A DNA stretch of 64,000 bases, from assembly GCA_932521025.1 (NCBI GenBank), contig OW051471.1:3782001-3846000 (forward strand), given 5' to 3'. Every line of letters begins with the position of its first letter. The first letter of the stretch is position 1. Shown piece after piece: positions 56,659 through 64,000 of this stretch. Below the pieces are notes generated by a model. It was given only the letters and a program-made list of their open reading frames with translations, searched no databases and was not told the origin of the DNA. A program made the position numbers and the translations under genes. The stretch comes from Oscheius onirici. Its lineage: Eukaryota > Nematoda > Chromadorea > Rhabditida > Rhabditidae.

Positions 56659-57370
56659 CTAAAACAAGTGCCCTGAACTGATTCTATGCTCCAACTCTGG
56701 AATGAACTTGTTCTCCATCCTTTGATACATGACCGAGTCATAGTAAAAAGAACCCACCGATCCGGTTTTGGCCCTCCTCATGAGAACAAAGAGACAACAG
56801 CATGAACCGAAGAGACAGAAGATGAAGTAGACCATGGTCATTTGGAAGAACAGAGTATACGTCACGAGATTGAACAGTTCGATGGGATTGTACCTGAACT
56901 TGACTCATACTCTTCCTAGAAACCCTAACAGACCACCATTTGACTTGCATGTACATGGCACTAAAGCAGAAGACGACCAAGCCATTGATGACGACCAGAA
57001 GGCAGAAGGCGAAGAAGGAATTGAAGATACGGTTGTTTTCGAAACGGGGATTGCAGGTGAGGAGCATCTGTTCGATGTAGATGAAGAACATTCCTGCTGG
57101 GAAGATGGACCGTGTCAGACATTCGACCTGGACTTTTCGTTCACTCCACTCCTTGTCCCCAATCCAGTTCGGGAAAGGAGCCTTTTCCGCGTAACTCGAA
57201 GTGTGGGCCAGATGGAGGAGTCCCCAGACGGAACAGTTGATCACATGCCACCTGATGGCCGTCCATTTCATCCGTCTCCCAAAGACGGACATGTACAGAA
57301 GAAGCAGAAGGACGGGGACAGACATTCCGACTATCCATCCGAAGGCCACACTGTCCGAATCCGGAGGCAT
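56659..57370 (-). CDS. Multi-pass membrane protein, 223 aa, unrecognised
   Basis: Two exons (56934-57370 and 56659-56893) close in frame to 223 aa. Hydrophobic segments: WIVGMSVPVLLLLLYMSVFG near residues 12-31, IFPAGMFFIYIEQMLL near 90-105, FFAFCLLVVINGLVVFCF near 120-137, and LVTYTLFFQMTMVYFIFCLF continuing into GSCCCLFVLM. The C-terminus is short and polar (YYDSVMYQRMENKFIPELE). The ATG lies 2 nt after CACTTTCAG. Overall topology is four to five helices; no receptor family motif such as DRY is visible. The gene shares strand with the PDZ and 54.6-kb membrane genes. Confidence 0.75.
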
Positions 57371-57419
57371 ATCTGAAAGTGGGCTGTTTATGATGTCTTC
57401 TTAACAAGCCCAATCAGGC

Positions 57420-60090
57420 GTTTATTCATGACCTGGCGGAAGTTCTTTGAGGAAAAAATGCCTTTCTCTTAAAAGAATATTTTCCTGTTTTTATTATCGC
57501 ATAAAAATGTTCGAAGCCCACATTCGCACAGAGCCTCGACGTTAATTTCCCATGCTCTGTTGTTTGCTTTCCTGACTATTACTGATCAGAATGGAAAAGA
57601 GAAAGGAAAGTCAGCCAAATTGTACTTGTCATATTGGACTGGACTCCCCCAGGTTTCAGGATCAGAAGAGGAGAAGTCTTCCTGAGTGTTAACCGCCAAG
57701 AGACAAACATATGGTATTCATGAGCAAGAGATATTTTACTACGAATCTTAGGCTACCGCAAAGAACAAAGTTGTTGGAAAGAAGAGGCTACTGTAATCTA
57801 CCAACTTTGTACTTATTCAATTGCTACTGCCCGGTTATCTGGTTGCCAAGTTATGTGGCACCATGTGTTGTAAGTACACAGGTATTTCTAAAGGTCAGAC
57901 AGCCAGTCAAACTCTCAGAACCTTATTTCGACTAGGAAGCATCGCTATACCACAGGGCTTACCTCTCGTTCCAAGTTAGGAATAGTTTACTTTTTGGGCA
58001 AGGCAATCGGATTCTGATCAGCTCTTTCCTCGATGTGCGAGGACAAATACCGTCTCTGCTTGTATCAGATGATCCGACGAGTAATCTCAAGCAAAAGATC
58101 TGCTGAAAAGCTTGCAGCTGTGGAAGTAATCACGTGGAAAAGGCGTACTGAGAACACGCAACAGAGCTACAGTAGTCGAATCAGGGAGCAAACCAACTAT
58201 CAGTTAAATTACTCCATAATCATGAGTCAAACGATTCTGAGAAATAGCTCGAAGACCAGAGACCTGTTCCTGTCGGAGAGACCGCTCCCTTCTGGATCCT
58301 CTGCATCTGCTCGTAGATGGCAATAGATTTGAGGATGCCTTCCCGAGTGAAAGACATGACGAAAGAGACGAGGGAGCGAGGCAATCAGCTCACGCTCTCG
58401 CAGTGAGACTGACCAGGTGATTACAACCCCTTCCTATTGGAGACAGATCTAATTACCGCCTTTTCTTTTTTGAACAAGCCCACTCAATGGAGATCAAGGA
58501 ATGGGAGATGGGATTTTCACTGCAATCTTGTCCAAACTTTCGGACATGCATGTGGTCCTTGAACGATCAACGAAATCAGCAGCTGAACCATGATTGGAAA
58601 TTGTTCACTCATTGAATAATTGGTGGCGTTCTGACAAAACATGAGCGAACTTACAGAACTCATTGAGGTAACCGAATCTGACGCATAATATGTACGTGAG
58701 TTTGTTCTTGCTTGTTGGTCCATTGGATACTTATGAACAGGATTGCAAGAACCTTCTAGAATATGAGATCTTCGACTGTGAATCGTCCAGACAACCGGAA
58801 AAAATGGGTCATCTAAACTATTCAAAAGCTACCAGACGACTTCGTCGCCTGGTGACGGCGTAACCTCAAATTTTTTTACCTACTCTTTACCGTTTTATAT
58901 AGCTTTTTACTTGACTCCAACACAATAGAAGCCAAAGTCTGTAAAAAAAATTCCAAGTTCAAAAGTAACTTGCTATCTGATCCTGACCATTTCTAACTTG
59001 TCGCGACGAATCTCGTGGCCTCGGACAAACAAACAGTCAGCCACAGACGCTAAAGCTCTTTTATAGTTTAGATGGTGTCTGTGGCTGACTGTCTGTCCGT
59101 AAGAGCAGATAGAAATTTTTAGCGCTACGACGGCGAAGTAGTCTGGTTTATCCCTTACAAGCGTCTTACACACATATCACTGTTTTCCAGTAGGAACCAG
59201 AGAAGAACAACTTGGCTGGGATACAGTCAAATGCGAAGAATTTAGTACATGGTAGTAGTAGACTATTTATCTAATTCTCTGTCTGACTGTCAAAGAAGAG
59301 CATAAAGGAAAGGGCAGCTACAGTAAGCTGGTTGATGAGGAGTGTCTGAACCGAAAGTTAATCGTCAGCGCTCGATTAGAGACTAATGGCGCAAAATGAA
59401 AGGGTGGAGCGTCAGAAGATTGTTCAGTCATCTGCGATGTCCATAACTATTTGCATGTGTTGTGGAGGGGTTTCCTGTCAAGACGCGTCACAACTGAACC
59501 CGTTTCTACAAGCTAGCTTTGTGACCTTTGTGTGTTGTGTCTAGAAGTAAAGTCTGGGACTGTTGGCTCGTCTATCTCTCGTATTACAACAGCATGTTTC
59601 TGCGACTTGAATATTCTGATTGAAGCAGCTGGAACTGTGACTTACAAATGACCAGTGGCGAATCCATCAGTTCAGGGAAGAGAGAAGGTTGTTCACTCAT
59701 TGGAAAGTGTTGCTAGGCGCCTGATTAGTTCAGCACTTTTCATCGAATCCGAAGACGGCCAAACATACAAATTGCTTTCTTTGAAGATTGGTTTTTTAAA
59801 GTTTAAAGATGTGAAAGAGTTTCATGGCTTAAAGATGGTCGTTTTCAAAACATCCGGTTAGAGCTTTTTATTTCGAACAAGTTGGTCAGGTGATCTTGCA
59901 CACCTGCCAGTGATGTTCTGTTAGATCTTGACGCCTTGCTGGAACATCAACTTCTACAGCCATTTTCCCACCTGTCTTATTTCTGAAAACACTTTGACAG
60001 ACAGCTTGTCAGCATGGGAACTTTACTGAACTGGTGAGCACGGACGAAACACCTTTTCTGAAATTCTGAAAGTAAGGGCTACTCCATTGG
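57420..60090. other. Gene-poor region
   Basis: No multi-exon gene could be assembled. A 45-codon minus-strand ORF (58357-58220, starting MSFTREGILKSIAIYEQMQR) has gene-like codon usage and may be an exon or remnant. An inverted repeat at 58990-59110 (AGTCAGCCACAGACGCTAAA and its inverse) repeats the motif seen at 37450-37500. Confidence 0.4.
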
Positions 60091-60092
60091 AA

Positions 60093-60315
60093 TCAGGTCC
60101 TTTCACCCGAACTGAGGCCGTTCAAAAAAATGTACAAGAAGAATACGCAGGTAAGGTTCACGTTGTCGGAAATCGTAGTCGAACTGTCCGCAGTAGTGGG
60201 GAGCCGGGAAGATCGTGACCTTATTCTTGTTTGCAAAAGGACGACCCGTCGAGTCTGGCACACAACTCCATGACGATATCCTGACCCCATCCTTTCACCC
60301 AGTGTTTGAGACGAG
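60093..60315 (-). pseudogene. PP1-type Ser/Thr phosphatase fragment, frameshifted
   Basis: On the minus strand FANKNKVTIFPAPHYCGQFD (about 60225-60166) matches the highly conserved VTIFSAPHYCGQFD region of PP1 catalytic subunits. In a different frame just after it, SDNVNLTCVFFLYIF corresponds to the family's V-D-x-N-L-x-C-S-F segment. Upstream, GWGQDIVMELCARLDG is in a third relation of frame. At least two frameshifts and absence of the N-terminal two thirds, including the metal-binding motifs, make this a pseudogene fragment. Confidence 0.6.
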
Positions 60316-60403
60316 AAAGAACACATTAAAAAAACGAAACAATGTTATTCTCTGAACTACTGAAGCAACTAACAGAACAGATTTAGATGAAAGCATTTCG
60401 GTG

Positions 60404-62065
60404 TTAGAAACCCCAACCACGAGGATCTTTCTCGCTGTTGTGGGCAAAGCCGAATCCGGACGGTCTGGTTTCGGTATTTTGTTTTTGAATAAAGTTAGCA
60501 GCAACGGGTACAAACGTAGATGGGGTAAAAGAGATGGGATCAACTATGGCCTTCTTTGGAAGCGCTTCCTGATTCTGAACTCTGTTGAAGGGACTGCTAT
60601 TCACATCAGAATTCTGCGGATGGCTAACGGAGTTGTTATTTCCAAAGCCGTTGCTAGTAGATCTTTGCTGATTGAGATTGAAGGGTGACGGCGCTTTGTA
60701 TATTCCAGTCGGTCGGAATGTGGGCGGAGTAAACGAAATAGGCTCGACGAAACAGGGGGAATTGTCTCTTTGGCTACTGGGCCTCTCTTCAACACGTTTC
60801 TAAACAAAAGTAAGTTGAGGTAAGTTTCTAGACATACCGATGCTTGGTAGTGTTGGGTACTGAATGACGACGGTCCAGTCATCCCAGACGGTCGGGAAGT
60901 GGACTTGGAGAACACAATAGGATCATTATCGGAACAGCGGGAATTGTCGACCTTGTTGTGACTAACGTTCTGGAAATAAAGTTTGTTAATAAAAAGTAGA
61001 TCGTGTTACCGAAACTGGAGCGAAGGAAGACTGATCTTCTTTAATGACAAACTTTGGTTGACTTATTTGATTACGTTTCTCGACTTGCTCGAAAATGCTG
61101 ATCTTGGCTCTGTCCGTGATACGTTTCTTCTTTTCTTCAGCCGTAGCCACTTCAGCATATTTGACAAGCTGGTCACACTGGAAAACTATGGTTTCAGATG
61201 GACGAATAGCTTACAAGATAATTGTAGTACTCGCTGTCCCTGCTGGTTAGAATGTCGTGATCTTCACCGTCGACGAAGACCAAACGCCAGTAGATGATCG
61301 GTTCGTACGGCCAGCCTTCGGGATCGACATCCTTCAAAACAGGAAATTATAATCAAATATAGGGTGCATACATGTTCATCAAAGTTGATGGGATTGATGG
61401 AATATTGGAGCCATCCTTTGTAAACGACGTCTTCTTTCAGTTTGTACTCTGCACAGGACTGCAACGAGGTATATACGTGATTGCGATGACAGACCTTGAC
61501 GTCAACGTAAGTGCCTCCCAGTTGAGGAGACCACATCTTCAACAGAGTGTCGCCGAGATTGTGGCATCTTCTTCGGCTGATACATGGTGGAATGAGGAAG
61601 AATTCGACAAAGACTTGAACAATAGTGACATCGTTTGGATGAATACGCGTAGGAAAGGCAGGTTCGCAGCTTGAGCTCGAAAAGTGCTTTTTTGTTAAAA
61701 AAAAAAACAACACTTACTCCAAAGTACGCTTCGTTCCTTTGTTGAGTGAATTTCATCCATTCTCCGAGCTGGTAATCCTTCCAGTCTACTGAGCAAACCA
61801 GCTTACCGCCTGAAAATAGCTTGTATTATTAGGAAGAGAGAAAACCTACAATGTTTGCGAACAGTCGGGCTAAAAAGGTACATTACTCTATTCTTCTTGG
61901 AAGTTTCGATGTCTTCCCCGCTTTTCTCCACAACAATGCCTAAACTAAGGTATTAGTTTATGAATGTAATTGGAAAACCGAACCATAGTGCACAAAATTT
62001 TCAATGTCTTCTACAGCACGAGGTGCTGGCATACGGAGCTCCGCCTCCTTCTTCTTGGGTGGCAT
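60404..62065 (-). CDS. Unrecognised protein with Pro/Phe-rich C-terminal repeats
   Basis: Minus strand; the ATG at 62065 lies 2 nt after ATTCAG (trans-splice-like). First exon 61984-62065 (MPPKKKEAELRMPAPRAVED). Later exons include VEKSGEDIETSKKNRVMYLF and CGKLVCSVDWKDYQLGEWMK. The exon around 61340-61705 has SPQLGGTYVDVKVCHRNHVY and CAEYKLKEDVVYKGWLQY. Then come GWPYEPIIYWRLVFVDGEDH, a coiled coil (TAEEKKRITDRAKISIFEQV) and a disordered tail with two copies of PISFTP-TF (one near 60715, one near 60530), ending PRGWGF. The middle domain is not one I can name. The stop is at 60404. The basic start and low-complexity tail suggest a nuclear or RNA-granule protein, but that is a guess. Confidence 0.65.
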
Positions 62066-62439
62066 ATCTGAATGAAAAAGTCAAGAAGAAACTGCTGATG
62101 ACGAAATTGAACAGAGATGGCAAATCGGGCGAGGGAGGGGGGTTCCCGGCAACCGTAGACCCGATTTGACATCCCTGAACTGAAGAAGGAAAGTTACTGT
62201 GAGAAACATGGGAAGGAAAGAACAAATATTAGAAACGTGATAAAAATCGTTTGATATAGCCGCAGAATACATCCATTTTCCGTTCTACCTTCTGTCTGTA
62301 GCCTCGGTTTGGTAAAAGTGAATTGCGTCCACTACCACTTGGCCAGGGGAGTAAATTGAAACATTGCTGCGTGTCTAGCCCCGTCGCCAATCTTGTAATT
62401 CTTATTGGTGAAAAATTTAAAATAAATAAAGTGGCGCTA

Positions 62440-62555
62440 AATAAAATTGATTAAACATGGTTTGGAAAAGGTTGGGAGAGCGCTCGCGCTCGTAATTGAG
62501 AAAACCGAACCATAGTGCACAAAGTTTTTAATGTCTTCCACGGCGTATTACCGCC
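62440..62555. repeat. Composite of a fold-back arm fragment and an exon-1 duplicate
   Basis: ATTAAACATGGTTTGGAAA (about 62449-62467) belongs to the 5.6-kb fold-back family. 62502-62545 repeats the exon-1 boundary of the neighbouring 60.4-62.1-kb gene (AACCGAACCATAGTGCACAA, then AATGTCTTC), including the donor site, with a few substitutions. Confidence 0.65.
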
Positions 62556-63029
62556 ATAGAAAAAATGTACATTCCTACTTTCGCGCCATTTCGTAAGGCG
62601 CGTGGCGGGAATTCAAAATTTGACTATCGCCTTTCGGGAATTTCAGACCAATTTCATCCTAATTTTTAACTATCTGCTTTTCACTGGCTCTTCACCCTCA
62701 GAGAAGCTTGTAGCATCGTCTTGCACATCAATTACAAAAAATATCAAAAGATCTGCCCGATTTACCTGTGAGAACGGCGAAATCCATCAAAATACCCCCG
62801 AAGTTCTGCCTATATCTTCATAGGCAGGTATGGGCAAGCTTGCCTATATAGGCAAATGATTCATCGCAAATTTTTAAAATGGGCTTTCGAAAATTTCGAA
62901 AAATGTAGAGTATTGAAAACCTGCTGTTTCATTGTTATTTTACTGTTATTATGCAAAAAAACTGTTTCAATCATTTTTGTGTTTTCTGTCTTGGAGAAAA
63001 GACTGATATTCAATACTTCACATGGAATC

Positions 63030-63125
63030 GACTTCGTCCTCTGCTTCTAGTTCTCCGTCCTTTGCCCTCTGCTTCTAGTTCTCTTTCCTCTGCCCTCTAC
63101 TTCTAGTTCTTCGTCCATTTCTGCT
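63030..63125. repeat. Minisatellite, about 28-30 bp unit, three copies
   Basis: Units share CCCTCTGCTTCTAGTTCTC, with final copies degenerate (CTACTTCTAGTTCTTCGTCC). Confidence 0.75.
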
Positions 63126-63143
63126 TCTCTAAAAGGTATCTCT

Positions 63144-63588
63144 GTATGCTCTCCGGAAAAAAAACCTACAGGGTATGCTTGTATTTCTTTTTGGTTTTTG
63201 GTTTTGTTCTTTTGGTTCTTCTTCTGCTAGAGAGTTGTAGAGTTCTGGAAGAACACCGATAAACACCTGTGAGAACAGTAATAAAGAGACCATGTGTCTT
63301 AGCCCGTCTACCACTCTGACCCCAGTCTCTTTGTCTATCTGTATGTACCCTCATATTTCATCGGATCTCGATAAAAATCAACCGGGATAAAAATCAACCA
63401 AAGAGACTGGGGTCAGAGTGGTAGACGGGCTAAGACACCTGGTCTCTTTATTACTGTTCTCACAGGTGTTTATCGGTGTTCTTCCAGAACTCTACAACTC
63501 TCTAGCAGAAGAAGAACCAAAAGAACAAAACCAAAAACCAAAAAGAAATACAAGCATACCCTGTAGGTTTTTTTTCCGGAGAGCATAC
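63144..63588. repeat. Near-perfect palindrome, 190-bp arms, 65-bp spacer
   Basis: The left arm 63144-63333 begins GTATGCTCTCCGG; the right arm 63399-63588 is its reverse complement. I noted only one clear mismatch (CCATGTGTC against CCAGGTGTC) plus small run-length differences. The spacer contains GATAAAAATCAACC twice. Mirror ORFs (MVDGLRH...) in the two arms are a consequence of the symmetry, not evidence of genes. Confidence 0.88.
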
Positions 63589-64000
63589 ATATTTTGGACG
63601 GTTTACGTGTGATACACGTTTCAAACACTAATTTTGGCTAATTATGAAACAATGTTCATTTTCCTCTTTGACAGCTTCTCTACAATGTTCAATAATGCAA
63701 AATTGGGGAGAAAAATGCCGAAAAATAGCAGATTTGATAGCTTGCAGCAACCTACGAAGATCTGATTTTTTTGAATAAAGCGTCGTTTGAATGCGCGCCA
63801 GAGACGGGTACTGTACTTAAGAAACTGGGCGCCATTTCGCCTCACTCAAACAGGGTGTATAGGTCTCGCCAAAATGACCTTCAAAATTTAGTTCCGGCTT
63901 GGTCTCGAGGGTACTTGGCGCGCAAATTATTTTTGGCGGCATTTCAAATTTTTGACGTTTTTCTTGTTTCTTTCTTAGGCTTAGGCTCAATCGTGGAAAT

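Noticed and set aside
58220-58357. 45-codon minus-strand ORF (MSFTREGIL...)
   Set aside because: Codon usage is gene-like, but no adjoining exon, acceptor or family match could be found; mentioned only in the gene-poor region entry.
63129-63612. Two similar ORFs starting MVDGLRH on opposite strands
   Set aside because: They are the same sequence read from the two arms of a palindrome; no splice, promoter or family support.

Overview
This window looks like nuclear DNA from a nematode. The introns are mostly 35-60 nt with TTTTAG/TTTCAG acceptors. Many start codons lie 0-10 nt after an acceptor-like TTTCAG or TTTTAG that has no matching upstream exon, the pattern of spliced-leader trans-splicing. 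Same-strand genes are packed 50-250 bp apart like operons, and the NOG1-RRP8 pair matches what I recall as neighbouring C. elegans loci. I cannot name the species. Gene structures were assembled by eye from splice sites, reading phase and family resemblance; several multi-exon models close exactly in frame.

Layout. 1-0.94 kb: ERI1-type 3'-5' exoribonuclease (minus, runs off the left edge). 1.0-6.7 kb: repeat block with a TIR element carrying a tRNA-like pol III promoter, a 5'-truncated RTE-type LINE, a second TIR element and fold-back repeats. 7.06-11.26 kb: NOG1 and RRP8, a probable ribosome-biogenesis operon. 11.4-12.1 kb: coiled-coil protein (minus). 12.4-20.0 kb: VPS11, whose three large introns hold a deleted LINE copy, a small Gly/Ala/Pro-rich gene and a Ly6-like membrane protein gene, all on the opposite strand. 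20.1-21.2 kb: unrecognised nuclear-type protein; 21.26-21.86 kb: secreted Cys-rich peptide. 21.9-25.7 kb: minus-strand cluster of acyl-CoA dehydrogenase (VLCAD/ACAD9 type), tetraspanin-like protein and a 51-residue ORF. 26.6-32.4 kb: type II diacylglycerol kinase.

33-38 kb is mostly mobile DNA: a LINE fragment, a Mutator-like element with long TIRs and an 8-bp target duplication, and GC-rich palindromes. 38.1-44.5 kb: a same-strand trio of beta-propeller-like protein, GLE1 and mannose-6-phosphate isomerase (minus). 44.7-52.2 kb: TFIIIC largest subunit (GTF3C1) with an intronless pseudophosphatase nested antisense in an intron. 52.4-54.5 kb: TIMMDC1-like. 54.6-57.4 kb: three minus-strand genes (two membrane proteins and a two-PDZ protein). 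57.4-60.3 kb is gene-poor but holds a broken PP1-like phosphatase fragment. 60.4-62.1 kb: unrecognised protein with C-terminal repeats. 62.5-64 kb: a partial exon duplication, a minisatellite and a large near-perfect palindrome.

Themes. Housekeeping genes (ribosome assembly, vesicle tethering, mRNA export, pol III transcription, sugar and lipid metabolism) are trans-spliced and intron-rich. A second class is intronless or intron-poor, often nested antisense in introns, sometimes with TATA boxes, and encodes PTP-like, PDZ, tetraspanin-like and Ly6-like proteins. By analogy with other nematodes these may be male-germline genes; that is inference.
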